Origin: Ruminococcus flavefaciens | GTDB taxonomy: Bacteria > Bacillota > Clostridia > Oscillospirales > Ruminococcaceae | DNA: 64,000 nt | NCBI GenBank assembly: GCA_002309635.1 | Contig: DBXO01000011.1 | Coordinates: forward strand, 1-64,000 | Reading direction: 5' to 3' | Shown here: piece after piece, positions 51,914 through 61,155 of the stretch | How positions within the stretch are numbered: the stretch's first letter is position 1 | Layout: each line of letters opens with the position of its first letter | Notes under the pieces: generated by a model | Databases searched by the model: none | Told to the model about the DNA's origin: nothing | What the model saw: the letters and a program-made list of their open reading frames with translations, nothing else | Position numbers and translations under genes: made by a program

Positions 51914-53031
51914 GTTAAACTCACTCCCAATTCCTCTGTTTCAGTTTCGTCCTCGATATGCTCCTGTTCGGTAAATATCGGAGTATAGAGCTCTTGTCCG
52001 TAGCCTGATATTATTCCATACGAAGTCGCAAGACCTTCCTTTGCATCAAGAATACGCTTGCCGAAGTCTCTCATATTTAACGAGTCAAATATCTCCGCCT
52101 TAAAATCCTGCGGCAATATTTTAAGCAGATATTCTCTGCCAAACTCACTTTCATTACGTGGATTCGGATCAAAATCAAATTCAGACAGACTGTCTATGGC
52201 ATCTATTGTTCCTGATATATCCTCTACCTCCGCGAGCTCCATAAGAGCTTTCAGCTTTACCAAGTCAGCCCTGTCAAGTGCCGCGACCTTTTCAGCAAGT
52301 TCGTTCAGCCTTGAAGTGTCATCGATATCTTCTATGTAAGGAAGCGGAGGCCTGACTTCATAAATAACATTATTATATATTTCCTTATCACATGGAAGCG
52401 TTATCCACTGTGCCGAATGTTCATTCGTTCCTGCAAGTATCTGAAACTCATTCCTCTTAGGTTTACTGATAGTGATATTCATGTCAGGCGGTTCATAGTC
52501 AGCAACCTCACAGTAGTAACCGCCAACGAATGTGCCTCTGAACTGCTCCGCAGCCAGTCTGCCTATCGCAGCCTTATCAAGACATTCCACAAGTTCATCG
52601 GGACAATTTTCAACTTCGGATATCATATCATTGTCAATAACAACTTCGCCAAGCTCTTCAAAATCCTTGCAGGGATATATCGGATATGCTTCCAGTCCGT
52701 ATGTCACAAGTATCAGGTCGTCAAGGTTGTAGTCCTCATGCGCCATAAGCACGGCTTTAAATCCTGCGGTATAGGCAGGGGACATTTGTTCAAGCCGCTG
52801 TGCAAGCAAGTTCAGCTTGAATATATCATCGTAAAAGCCGCCGTCGCACATTGCTTTCGGAATACGCTCATCATCGATGTTCATATACACGTTGCAGTAT
52901 TTATTATCCGAACCGATCATGTCAAGCATATCGTAAAGCTCCATAGGCTCTGCAGGCAGATACACATTTATGCTGTGCTTATCATCATATTTGTTCCGTA
53001 TCTTAACTCTCAAAATATCACTCTCCCTCAT
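51910..53031 (-). CDS. ArdA-like antirestriction protein
   Basis: A 373-residue acidic protein (many Asp/Glu). The N-terminal INVYLPAEPMELYDMLDMIG and YCNVYMNI resemble the first domain of ArdA, and the remainder is a longer, acidic version as seen in Clostridial elements. ArdA mimics DNA and blocks type I restriction when the element enters a new host. PARIS systems respond to such proteins, so an ArdA-like gene and a PARIS-like pair close together is notable. Overlaps neighbouring genes on both sides. Confidence 0.65.
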   Translation of the reverse strand: MRESDILRVKIRNKYDDKHSINVYLPAEPMELYDMLDMIGSDNKYCNVYMNIDDERIPKAMCDGGFYDDIFKLNLLAQRLEQMSPAYTAGFKAVLMAHEDYNLDDLILVTYGLEAYPIYPCKDFEELGEVVIDNDMISEVENCPDELVECLDKAAIGRLAAEQFRGTFVGGYYCEVADYEPPDMNITISKPKRNEFQILAGTNEHSAQWITLPCDKEIYNNVIYEVRPPLPYIEDIDDTSRLNELAEKVAALDRADLVKLKALMELAEVEDISGTIDAIDSLSEFDFDPNPRNESEFGREYLLKILPQDFKAEIFDSLNMRDFGKRILDAKEGLATSYGIISGYGQELYTPIFTEQEHIEDETETEELGVSLT

Positions 53032-53989
53032 TTTCTTCTTCGCTGTGAAGCTCGTTTACCCTGTCCCATACCTCCTGCGGATAACTTACCGCGTCAAAGG
53101 TACACCATGATGTCCAGTTACCGTATTCAAGAGCCTCCTGCTGAACGCAGCCGCCAATAGCAGAGGAGAAAACGATCTGTCCTCCGCCGACATAAACTCC
53201 GAAGTCATCACCGTTTGATACGCCTACTCCTTGTACATCGGGCATAGTATCTATGCTGCCTTGTTCTGTATAGTACATATCCACTGTGTCAGAGGTAAAG
53301 ACCTTATTGTATGTATCATACCTTATGTAGCCCATGATAAGCCCTATATTATCAGCACTGCGGAGGCGGTTTTCACCTGTTCTTTCACCTATGCAGTAAT
53401 CTGCGTAGCTCCAGCAGGATTCACAGGCGTTCCTGCACCATGCGGCAAGATCGGCAGCTTTTTTACTGCCGCTGTCTGTGAACATATACTCGTTTATAGT
53501 TGAGTTCATAACGAAGATATATGTCCGCATGAACTCATCATAATTGATTCCGAGACCATAAGTATCGTTAAGGCTCTGTATGAGCTGTTCATTGCTCTGA
53601 TAGAACAGGTCTGCGTAATATGCGAAGTCACTCAGCCTGTTTTCTCCGAAGTATGACATATATATGAGCTGTGCCTTTATAGTCTGCTCCTGTAAGCCTC
53701 TTGCCGCCATCGCATCTGCTATTGCCTGGCCGTCAGCTTCAACTGCTGCGATGTTCTCCTGCTGCTCAGGTGAGAGCTTCGACAAAAAAGCCGCCTCGTC
53801 GAATTGAACATCGACAGGCGGCGATTCTGTTTTACCCATTGAAATAAATACAGCCAAAGGCGCAAACAAAAGCAATACTGTACCGACTATTATGCTTCCT
53901 AACAGAGTCAGGAATTTACTGCGCTTGTTTTTATCGGCAGCGACACCGGCAGTCAGATTCTTTAAAAGTGCCATTACTATTTTTCCCAT
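53018..53989 (-). CDS. Membrane-anchored conjugation protein with a degenerate NlpC/P60-like end
   Basis: A 323-residue protein: one helix near residues 28-50, a helical lysozyme-like spacer (LSPEQQENIAAVEADGQAIAD, YIFVMNSTINEYMF), and a C-terminal FGVYVGGGQIVFSSA resembling the end of C40 peptidases. The usual catalytic His before the GIYVG strand appears replaced by Phe, and no catalytic Cys block (DCSG) is seen, so peptidase activity is doubtful. Its place in the transfer region suggests a wall-related or structural transfer role. Confidence 0.55.
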   Translation of the reverse strand: MGKIVMALLKNLTAGVAADKNKRSKFLTLLGSIIVGTVLLLFAPLAVFISMGKTESPPVDVQFDEAAFLSKLSPEQQENIAAVEADGQAIADAMAARGLQEQTIKAQLIYMSYFGENRLSDFAYYADLFYQSNEQLIQSLNDTYGLGINYDEFMRTYIFVMNSTINEYMFTDSGSKKAADLAAWCRNACESCWSYADYCIGERTGENRLRSADNIGLIMGYIRYDTYNKVFTSDTVDMYYTEQGSIDTMPDVQGVGVSNGDDFGVYVGGGQIVFSSAIGGCVQQEALEYGNWTSWCTFDAVSYPQEVWDRVNELHSEEENEGE

Positions 53990-54002
53990 TGTTCATCTCC
54001 TC

Positions 54003-54033
54003 AAATAAAAAGAGCCGCATAATGATGCGACTC
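54003..54033 (-). terminator. Internal terminator in the transfer region
   Basis: Minus strand: GAGTCGCAT-CATT-ATGCGGCTC (9 bp with one G-U) followed by T5AT3, just after the stop codon of the 76-residue protein gene. Confidence 0.75.
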
Positions 54034-54037
54034 CTTC

Positions 54038-54268
54038 TCATATATTCAGATGTTTTTCGATTATTATCATTATCTCTTCAAGGCGTTTTGAGCCTATACC
54101 TTTTACCTGCCTGAGCTCGTTTTCAAGAGCAGGAAGGTCAATAGTTTTGTTATCCTCATCTGCCATAAGACCATCAGCGTAGCGCATAAGGAAGTTGTGC
54201 ATTTCCTCGCGGTTCATCTTCTTGATCTTTCGGTAAGTTTCCCTGTCAAGTACAGGATTATCACTCAT
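54038..54268 (-). CDS. Small helix-hairpin-helix protein
   Basis: A 76-residue protein with a C-terminal LRQVKGIGSKRLEEIMIII, a helix-hairpin-helix motif that binds DNA non-specifically. The N-terminal half is charged and helical. No family is recognised. It is a lone gene with its own terminator. Confidence 0.55.
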   Translation of the reverse strand: MSDNPVLDRETYRKIKKMNREEMHNFLMRYADGLMADEDNKTIDLPALENELRQVKGIGSKRLEEIMIIIEKHLNI

Positions 54269-54401
54269 ATTCGTCCCTCCACATGAATTATTATTACTAT
54301 TGTACCACTATCATATTTGTAAATTAACACTTATAATAACTTTTTATGTGTAGCAAAAATTCATTCACAGTCTACATACAATAAAATAAAGCGACGTGTT
54401 A

Positions 54402-54896
54402 TCAAATCGTATAATAAGATTTGTATTTTTTGATTATCGCTTCTGAAAACATATATGCTTCGTCATTATAATCAAAACCTTTTTCCCATTCTGAAATATC
54501 ATCTTCCGTAACAGGTCTGATAATAAATTCACCATTAACAAAATCATTAGCTATTTCCATAAACTCGTCAAAACACGAAGTTACACCTCTTGCGTCTACA
54601 TAATACTGCTTTCCACCTTTATAAACTTGGCAAAAAGCATGAAATCCTGATTTGTTTTTATTTTCTATAATGTAAGGCGTATAGTTCAATACATTTTTTA
54701 ATGATAATGCAAAGTGGTTACAAGAACCATACAATAGCCAAAAAGCGGAATCTAATGGGAATTCATCATCTTCTAATGGTGGGAAAAAATCTATGTAATT
54801 AATATCAGATAATGCTTTATAATTCTTGTCATGATTATAAAAACCTTTATGCCGTTCAATACGTTCAAAGCGATAAAATTTTTCTAATTCTTTCAT
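54402..54896 (-). CDS. Papain/transglutaminase-fold-like protein of unknown role
   Basis: About 164 residues from the ATG at 54896 (AAAGGAA upstream). GSCNHFALSLKNVL, then SGFHAFCQVY and KQYYVDARG give a Cys...His...Asp order as in papain or transglutaminase-like folds. There is no signal peptide. It is AT-rich compared with its neighbours and stands alone between transfer genes, so it is probably cargo. It could be a protease, deamidase or toxin-like enzyme; none is demonstrated. Confidence 0.5.
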   Translation of the reverse strand: MKELEKFYRFERIERHKGFYNHDKNYKALSDINYIDFFPPLEDDEFPLDSAFWLLYGSCNHFALSLKNVLNYTPYIIENKNKSGFHAFCQVYKGGKQYYVDARGVTSCFDEFMEIANDFVNGEFIIRPVTEDDISEWEKGFDYNDEAYMFSEAIIKKYKSYYTI

Positions 54897-55033
54897 GTTG
54901 TATTCCTTTCGCAATACGAAGTAGGGCTTACATTTTATCATAAATTCAGTGAAAAGTCAAGTAGAAAGGGAACAATTCAATACGTGTCTGATCTTATCGA
55001 TTTTATTGATTAGAATATGTTAAGGTGGTTAAT

Positions 55034-56890
55034 TTATCTTCCTCCCGCCTTTCCGAAGAGAGCCTCCTTATACGCTGGAGCATGGACCTGTAACAGATAA
55101 CGCTCATTGCCGCAGCGATAAATGCAAGTACCTCTTTCAGGATGTGAAATTAGGTCATATTCAGGCTTGAGAAGCTGAACCGTATCGATAAACTCGTCAG
55201 GATTTATGTTTCCCGGATTAAAATAAAAGGAATGAGTGGGAATACTGAACAGCGGCTTAGTAAATTCCCGTATCTCAGGTATCAGGAAGTCCTCTATGTT
55301 CTGCGTGGCAAGAATGAAAGCCGATTCCTTTTTACGCACACGCTTCATACCGTTTCGGATGTATTCGATAGCTGTCATATTTGTCAGAAAGAGGTACAGC
55401 TCGTCTATGGCGGCTACTGTGTTTCCCTTGCCGAGAAGCTGACTGCTCATGTATGACAGGATATTGAAAAGAAGCGTACTTTTGAGCTGCCTGTTGGTGT
55501 CCATAATACCCTTTACACCGAAACAGATAAAATCGCCGTCCTTGATGTTGGTATGACCGCAGAAATACTGAGCCTCTGCACCCTTGCACATACTGTAAAT
55601 GCCGAGGCATATATTCTGAAGCGTTTCTTCGGTATAGAGATTCTTTTTCTCCCTGTCATAAGCTCCGTATTCCTTTTCAATAAGCTCATAAAGTTCTGCC
55701 ATTGTAGGATAGTCCGCAGCTGAAAGCTGTGAATAGTCCGTACTGTCGTCAATGCCGAAGCGATTGTACAGCTTTATGAGCATTATCTCAAGAGTATCTA
55801 TATCACTGTCCGTAAAATCCTTGTAGGCTCTGAAAAAGTCCTTTAAATAGCTTATGTGCTGGCTCAACCTTGTTACTTTTCGGAATGTATCAGGAGCGTC
55901 CTCGCTCCTGTCAGCTTCGCCGAATGATTTGGGTTCAAGTGGATTTATCATATATTCCCCCGACATCATGTCGATATATGTGCCGCCAAGGTTATTGCAT
56001 AAGTCCTCATATTCGCTTTCGGGATCAAGGCAGATAACACTTTTTCCCGATTCACGCATATTGCAGAGAAGCAGCTTCATAAGGTAGGATTTACCCTGAC
56101 CGCTGTTTCCGAGGATAAGTATATTGCTGTTTGTCTTGTCATCGGTGCGCTTATCAAAGTCAACAAGTATATTAGCGCCGAACTTGTCCCGTCCTATGTA
56201 GAAGCCGTTTGAGTCAGTCTTTCCGCTGTAATTCAGCGGATACAGATTGGCTGATGAGCTTGACGGCATTACACGTTCATGCTGTACTCCGAATACGTTA
56301 TTGCCGCAGGGGAGAACTGACAGGAAGCCTTCCTGCTGTCTTAAGAGCAAGCGGTCAAATGTTATCTTTGAACGGGTAAGCTCCATCTGGATATCAGCCT
56401 GCAGTTCTCTCAGCTTTTCTTCGGTATCGGCTCTGAGCTCTATGAAAACAGCTGTATGCAGAAGCGTTTCTCGGTCACGTTTAAGCTCCGCAAGCAGATT
56501 GACGATATCTGTCATGTTTTCCTCTGCTTTTACAGAAGCATTTATATCATTGGTGGTAGAAAGCATATGGTTCTTCCGTGCCGCCTGCTGCATTATCTTC
56601 TTCTGTTCAAGGGCTGATACCAGCCTGTTATATATCCTCAGTGCGACGCCGCTTCTGTCCGCAAGATGAGAAAGAAGTGCCATTTCATCGGTATTCGGCG
56701 GATATTCAGTTATAGCCCATATACTCTTATAGTAATTGCCGCATATATAGTGATCGGTGTAGAATTTAACTGTACCGGGGAGCGTCCTGTCAAAGTAATC
56801 CTTAGTCTGTATTACTTCAAGCTGCTCTGGAGTTAATTCCTTTTTCCTGCGCCTGGATATTTTTCTTAGTAGGTTCTTAATTATTCCCAT
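55034..56890 (-). CDS. VirB4/TraE-type conjugation ATPase
   Basis: A 618-residue ATPase: Walker A ILGNSGQGKSY (about 262-272), CLDPESEYEDL, Walker B VAAIDELYLFL and the RKKESAFILATQNIEDF arginine region. The N-terminal 230 residues are the usual membrane-docking domain. It powers assembly of the type IV secretion channel. It overlaps the upstream gene by 14 bases. Confidence 0.92.
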   Translation of the reverse strand: MGIIKNLLRKISRRRKKELTPEQLEVIQTKDYFDRTLPGTVKFYTDHYICGNYYKSIWAITEYPPNTDEMALLSHLADRSGVALRIYNRLVSALEQKKIMQQAARKNHMLSTTNDINASVKAEENMTDIVNLLAELKRDRETLLHTAVFIELRADTEEKLRELQADIQMELTRSKITFDRLLLRQQEGFLSVLPCGNNVFGVQHERVMPSSSSANLYPLNYSGKTDSNGFYIGRDKFGANILVDFDKRTDDKTNSNILILGNSGQGKSYLMKLLLCNMRESGKSVICLDPESEYEDLCNNLGGTYIDMMSGEYMINPLEPKSFGEADRSEDAPDTFRKVTRLSQHISYLKDFFRAYKDFTDSDIDTLEIMLIKLYNRFGIDDSTDYSQLSAADYPTMAELYELIEKEYGAYDREKKNLYTEETLQNICLGIYSMCKGAEAQYFCGHTNIKDGDFICFGVKGIMDTNRQLKSTLLFNILSYMSSQLLGKGNTVAAIDELYLFLTNMTAIEYIRNGMKRVRKKESAFILATQNIEDFLIPEIREFTKPLFSIPTHSFYFNPGNINPDEFIDTVQLLKPEYDLISHPERGTCIYRCGNERYLLQVHAPAYKEALFGKAGGR

Positions 56891-57461
56891 CTGCGTTCTC
56901 CTTTACATATTCCTCTCCCTCGGTATCGGGTATCTCATCACCTGTAATGCTTGTTCCGAAGTACAGTGCAAGCATTCTTTTTATTTCAGGCTTTTCAAGT
57001 CTGTGAGATATGAAGCCGTGATCCGAGATAGCCTTGCTTATGCGGTTTATCAGACCGAATACCTGTTCTTCCTTTTCTTTTCGGAAACGGTATATGAAAA
57101 GGAACTCTCTTGCCGATGACATTCCAGTCTGTATCTCGTCAAGGAATGCAAGGTCTGCTTCAAGGAGCTTCCGTACAGCCTCATTGTTTTCTTCCGAAAG
57201 CCTTTTCCTTACATAGTCCTTGTTGCCGTCAAAGCATTCGCAGCTGTCAAGAGCCATTATCTCAAGTTCAGGGACTACGCTCAGTACCATTGCAAGGTCA
57301 TGCATCTTGTTTGCGATGACCTCCGGTGGAAGCACCGATATATTTGTAGGCTCTACATGATAGAAAATAAATTCATATTTATCAGTCTTTACGCCGTATT
57401 TCGTAAATGTCTGAAAGCCTATGAGCTTTTGAAGGCTGTTCTTATTATTCTTTTTTGCCAT
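56877..57461 (-). CDS. Conjugation protein, VirB4 N-terminal-like
   Basis: About 194 residues from the ATG at 57461 (GGAGA upstream). Sequence such as IGFQTFTKYGVKTDKYEFIFYHVEPTN and FLFIYRFRKEKEEQVFGLINR recalls the N-terminal domain of VirB4 proteins, which in some Firmicute systems is a separate gene. It overlaps the VirB4 gene start and the PrgI-like gene end. Confidence 0.6.
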   Translation of the reverse strand: MAKKNNKNSLQKLIGFQTFTKYGVKTDKYEFIFYHVEPTNISVLPPEVIANKMHDLAMVLSVVPELEIMALDSCECFDGNKDYVRKRLSEENNEAVRKLLEADLAFLDEIQTGMSSAREFLFIYRFRKEKEEQVFGLINRISKAISDHGFISHRLEKPEIKRMLALYFGTSITGDEIPDTEGEEYVKENADGNN

Positions 57462-57732
57462 TATCTTCTCCGTTCTGCCAGTGATACTCCTGCTGTGTGG
57501 TACAGAAATATCTGAAGGCATTTGATATGTAGTCTATTATAGCCGTGTCCTCAGCTCTGAGCGTTATGAATGCATAGCAGGCTGTAAATGCCATAGGCAC
57601 AGGAGTCCACAGCTTTGCAAAGAGCATTACCGAAATGATAACGCCCGCGCAGATAATAATAAAATCCCGAATATTCCAGAACCACAGCCTGACTGTAGCC
57701 CTGAGATTTTCGGGATAGATGTATGTTTTCAA
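57445..57732 (-). CDS. PrgI-like/TcpE-like conjugation membrane protein
   Basis: A 95-residue protein with two adjacent membrane helices (about 22-40 and 45-62) after an N-terminal YIYPENLRATVRLW, typical of PrgI-family channel proteins of Gram-positive T4SS. It starts right after an internal terminator. Confidence 0.75.
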   Translation of the reverse strand: MKTYIYPENLRATVRLWFWNIRDFIIICAGVIISVMLFAKLWTPVPMAFTACYAFITLRAEDTAIIDYISNAFRYFCTTQQEYHWQNGEDNGKKE

Positions 57733-57749
57733 TTGTTATTCCTCCATAA

Positions 57750-57778
57750 AAAAACAGCCGAACTATCGTCCGACTGAG
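57750..57778 (-). terminator. Internal terminator in the transfer operon
   Basis: Minus strand: CAGTCGGAC-GATA-GTTCGGCTG (9 bp with G-U pairs) followed by T7, between the DUF6465-like gene and the PrgI-like gene. Confidence 0.8.
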
Positions 57779-57786
57779 TTTCAGTA

Positions 57787-58023
57787 TCAAAGGTTGATTT
57801 TGTATTCGTCCGAGCCTTCGCCGTTTATCGTAAAGTATGCAGCGTTTTCTTCAGGCTTTACATAGATAACGAAGTCGCTGACAACTTTTCTTTTATGAAC
57901 GGATTTGTAAGCCTTTAATGCATCTGCTGCGATATTTGTAACATCGATCTCTCTGCCATTCGCCTGAACTATGGTTCTGAGTGTCGGTACTATTTTGGTG
58001 GATTCTTTTGTTTTTTTCGGCAT
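57787..58023 (-). CDS. DUF6465-like small protein
   Basis: A 78-residue protein (REIDVTNIAADALKAYKSVHKRKV, then FVIYVKPEENAAYFTING). It matches the small DUF6465 family of Clostridial conjugative elements by composition and layout; the role is unknown. Confidence 0.6.
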   Translation of the reverse strand: MPKKTKESTKIVPTLRTIVQANGREIDVTNIAADALKAYKSVHKRKVVSDFVIYVKPEENAAYFTINGEGSDEYKINL

Positions 58024-58094
58024 GATAACACCGTCCTTCCTGAATTGATAACTTCATTATATCACCGCCTGCAGGCTGTGTCAAGGGAAAAATG

Positions 58095-59018
58095 TCATTT
58101 CCTGCCGACGGCTCTTATCATTCTTGAACCCATAGACACAGTACTGCTTATGCTCATCATATTTACTCTTACGCTTGTATCAAGTCCGAACATCTGAGCT
58201 ATACGCGGTACTTCATTAGCTGAAAGGCAGATACCTGCGGCAATTATCTGATGCTCCGGGAATGTAAGCAAGCCTAAATACAGTATTGTTGTCTGTAGAA
58301 AGGCAGTAAGACAGGTAGCTATGACCTGTTTGCACCAGCCCATGAAACCGTCTGTATATCCTCTCGGTACTGAAAACATATACAGGCTGCCGACCGCTAT
58401 CTGACACAGCAGTATGCCGCCTCTCTTTATATTCGCAAATACGATCTTTATTACGCAGTAACCGAAGAGGATGATAAAGAAAAGGCTCGACAGCGATACA
58501 TCCTCTGAAAGAGCTTCCATTACCTTCATGCCCGAATCTGTAAGGGAAGCGTTCCTGTTTTGAATAAGCGCTCCCACAAGATCTCCTGCAAAGGTATTCT
58601 GCAGTGATACACTGAATGAATACAGCCTCTGCGGAACTACCGTTATCAGGCTTGCCGCAAAGAAGCCTTTAAGTACATTCAGACAGGTGTCCTTAATATT
58701 TGCATGACCGTTTTCGCAGCTTACTGCCGTATCAAATACCGCAACGACCATACCACAGGCAAATAGTATCCACCCTATATTATGAAAAAGTGAGATAAAG
58801 GCATTTATCCATGCAAGACTGAATATATCAGCTGATGTTTCGTTTATCCAGGTGAATACATCAGCTATACCGTCATATATGGTCATGAATATCCAGTTGA
58901 ACATGGCATCAAATATCATCCTTGAAGCTTCACTTGTTACTGTTCCTACGGTATGATCCCATGCTGATGATACGCCGTTGCTTATCCAGTCAACTACATC
59001 TTCTACCCAACCGAACAA
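58095..59018 (-). CDS. TrbL/VirB6-like conjugation membrane protein
   Basis: A 307-residue protein with six to seven membrane helices (first near 65-95, last near 225-245) and a soluble N-terminus, matching the polytopic channel component of Firmicute T4SS. It lies between the HTH gene and the DUF6465-like gene. Confidence 0.75.
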   Translation of the reverse strand: MFGWVEDVVDWISNGVSSAWDHTVGTVTSEASRMIFDAMFNWIFMTIYDGIADVFTWINETSADIFSLAWINAFISLFHNIGWILFACGMVVAVFDTAVSCENGHANIKDTCLNVLKGFFAASLITVVPQRLYSFSVSLQNTFAGDLVGALIQNRNASLTDSGMKVMEALSEDVSLSSLFFIILFGYCVIKIVFANIKRGGILLCQIAVGSLYMFSVPRGYTDGFMGWCKQVIATCLTAFLQTTILYLGLLTFPEHQIIAAGICLSANEVPRIAQMFGLDTSVRVNMMSISSTVSMGSRMIRAVGRK

Positions 59019-59019
59019 G

Positions 59020-59280
59020 CTACATCACCCCTATCCTGTATAGATTTGAAGAAGTACCGCCGTTATCACGCCTGCGCTGCTCTATGATAAGGAGATTCTT
59101 GTCCTGAAGTCTCCGTATAGCCTGATTCACAGTGGACCTGTGCATATTCACAGCTTTTGCAATTGTAGTCTGCGACGGGAAGCATTCTCCCTGCTTGTTG
59201 GCTCTGCTGCACAGATACTGGTAGATGTTTATCTCCGTTGAAGTCAGCTTCAGCTTATATATCTTTTCGGGTACTATCAT
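59020..59280 (-). CDS. Helix-turn-helix regulator (HTH_36-like)
   Basis: An 86-residue winged helix protein: INIYQYLCSRANKQGECFPSQTTIA with NMHRSTVNQAIRRLQDKNLL. The layout is that of the replication-initiator-like HTH_36 family. Its ATG overlaps the stop of the VirD4 gene. Confidence 0.8.
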   Translation of the reverse strand: MIVPEKIYKLKLTSTEINIYQYLCSRANKQGECFPSQTTIAKAVNMHRSTVNQAIRRLQDKNLLIIEQRRRDNGGTSSNLYRIGVM

Positions 59281-61061
59281 TATGTACCACCTCCGTTGGT
59301 TTTTATGTTTATTTTCGGCTTTGCTTCCGATATTTCAGAATAATCATATTCCTCCGCAGGCGGAGCTTTATGCTTCTGCGGATATTTGTGTTCAATAGCT
59401 CTGAACAGCTCGTCACGCTCCATATATGCCACCGTTCTTGCCCCCTTGTCTGGAAGAATGTATGGTTCTTCAAATTCTATGCCCCACTTGAAATACAGCT
59501 TTAATGGCGAAATCATAGGATGTGCGCCTGTTTTCATGACAATGAACTGTCCTTTGGGCATGGATTTGAGCTCATCTACTGTCATAAGTGGTCTGCCTAT
59601 CATCTGCAGGGATTGTGATTTTTCTTTTCCTGTCGATACCGAACCGCTCTGTACAGTCTGTTCTCCCAATGCTTTTGAGAGCACTTCCGCTGACTGTGAA
59701 TTAGGTGCGAAGCCGCCGAATACAGTAAGCTGTGTATTATCCGTGATTATCTCCATGCCCTCTTTTCCATATTTCTGTTCAAGCTGTGCAAATGACTGTA
59801 TTATCGCAACTATGGATATTTTTCTTGAACGTCCTGCGGAGAACATGGCTTCAATACCCTCTATTTTCGGGAATGTACCCATTTCGTCAAGCATGAACAT
59901 CACGCGGTTGTCAAGCGCTCCGCCTTTCTCATCTGCTATAACGAGTATCTCACGGTATAGCTGCTGTACAAGCAGTGAAACCATGAAGTATTTGCTCTGA
60001 TCTTCTTCAGGAAGGATAATAAATATGGCTGATTTTTCCGAACAGAACTTCTCAGCATCGATAGCTGTACCGAAACACAACATCTGTTCAAGCTCGCTGT
60101 CAAGGAAGCTGTTTAGTCTTGATAATGCTGTACTCATGACAGACAGCATGGACTGATCTGCTGTATTGAGGGCAGCTCCTGCAAGCCATTTGGCTTTATG
60201 ATCGCTGGGCAGCTTTTCCATGAGCTTTGTGAAATACATAGGCTGTTTGTCCTTTGTACTTTTGGAAGGTTGCTTTGCTATTAGGTCTTGTATCAGCTTG
60301 AATACCGACACGATATGCCTTTCGTTCTTTTCTCCGAATTCCGAAAGAAGCAGTATTATCGAACTCAGCAAGCCCTCGGCTGCGTCGTAGAAGTATGCGT
60401 TCTGTCCGTAATTAACACTGTCACCGCCGCCGATGTTTATTATGGTTTTCGCGGTTATCTTAGCATATTTCTCAGCCTTAGCCTTTGCCGAAAGCTGAGT
60501 CCTGTCGGATAAATATACATCCATGTACTTGTTCACAAGGTGAAGTATATTGTTCTCGTCGCTCCTTGTAGGCTTTCTCAGGTCAAGCACCGACACATTG
60601 TAGCCGTAGTATTTCTGAGCTATCTCACCGTAGTTTCGGGCTATGTCACCCTTAGTGTCCGAGGATATGAACGACATTCCGCTTGCACAGCAGAACTCGA
60701 TATTTGGATAAAGAAAATATGCTGTCTTGCCCACGCCTGCTGCGCCTATCATCAGTGTATGCACATCGCCTGTATCGATAATTGCAGTCGTATTACTGTT
60801 TCCCCGACAGCCGATTATCGTTCCCTGTATCTTCGGCAGATCTTCTCCCTTGCGCCATTTCTGAGGCTCGAATGGCAGAAAGGAAAAAGTCCGCCGTATC
60901 TCGTTCTTTGTTGCCCACCGAGCCGTTCCGTACTGTCCGTCACCGACTGTCTTTGATTTTATGCCGTTTATGCTCTTGTTATCAAGAACTGTTGCAAGAA
61001 TCATACAGCCGATAAAAGCAGCAGACAGCAGAACTAAAATAACTATCTGTTTTTCATTCAA
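59280..61061 (-). CDS. VirD4/TraG coupling protein
   Basis: A 593-residue coupling protein with a short N-terminal membrane anchor, Walker A MIGAAGVGKTAY (about residue 105), FISSDTKGD, Walker B VMFMLDEMGTFP and IVAIIQSFAQLEQKYG. It brings the relaxase-DNA complex to the T4SS. It lies after the primase gene. Confidence 0.93.
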   Translation of the reverse strand: MNEKQIVILVLLSAAFIGCMILATVLDNKSINGIKSKTVGDGQYGTARWATKNEIRRTFSFLPFEPQKWRKGEDLPKIQGTIIGCRGNSNTTAIIDTGDVHTLMIGAAGVGKTAYFLYPNIEFCCASGMSFISSDTKGDIARNYGEIAQKYYGYNVSVLDLRKPTRSDENNILHLVNKYMDVYLSDRTQLSAKAKAEKYAKITAKTIINIGGGDSVNYGQNAYFYDAAEGLLSSIILLLSEFGEKNERHIVSVFKLIQDLIAKQPSKSTKDKQPMYFTKLMEKLPSDHKAKWLAGAALNTADQSMLSVMSTALSRLNSFLDSELEQMLCFGTAIDAEKFCSEKSAIFIILPEEDQSKYFMVSLLVQQLYREILVIADEKGGALDNRVMFMLDEMGTFPKIEGIEAMFSAGRSRKISIVAIIQSFAQLEQKYGKEGMEIITDNTQLTVFGGFAPNSQSAEVLSKALGEQTVQSGSVSTGKEKSQSLQMIGRPLMTVDELKSMPKGQFIVMKTGAHPMISPLKLYFKWGIEFEEPYILPDKGARTVAYMERDELFRAIEHKYPQKHKAPPAEEYDYSEISEAKPKINIKTNGGGT

Positions 61062-61124
61062 TTACAGTCCTCCATATATTCTTTCTTTTGCTATTAATAA
61101 TAAAATAAACTGGTATATTCAAAG

Positions 61125-61145
61125 CCTGTTGCCCACGACAACAGG
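61125..61145. repeat. 7-bp hairpin upstream of the VirD4 gene
   Basis: CCTGTTG-CCCACGA-CAACAGG, perfect stem without a T-run, in the 94-base gap between the primase gene and virD4. Confidence 0.35.
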
Positions 61146-61155
61146 GGGTGTCGTC

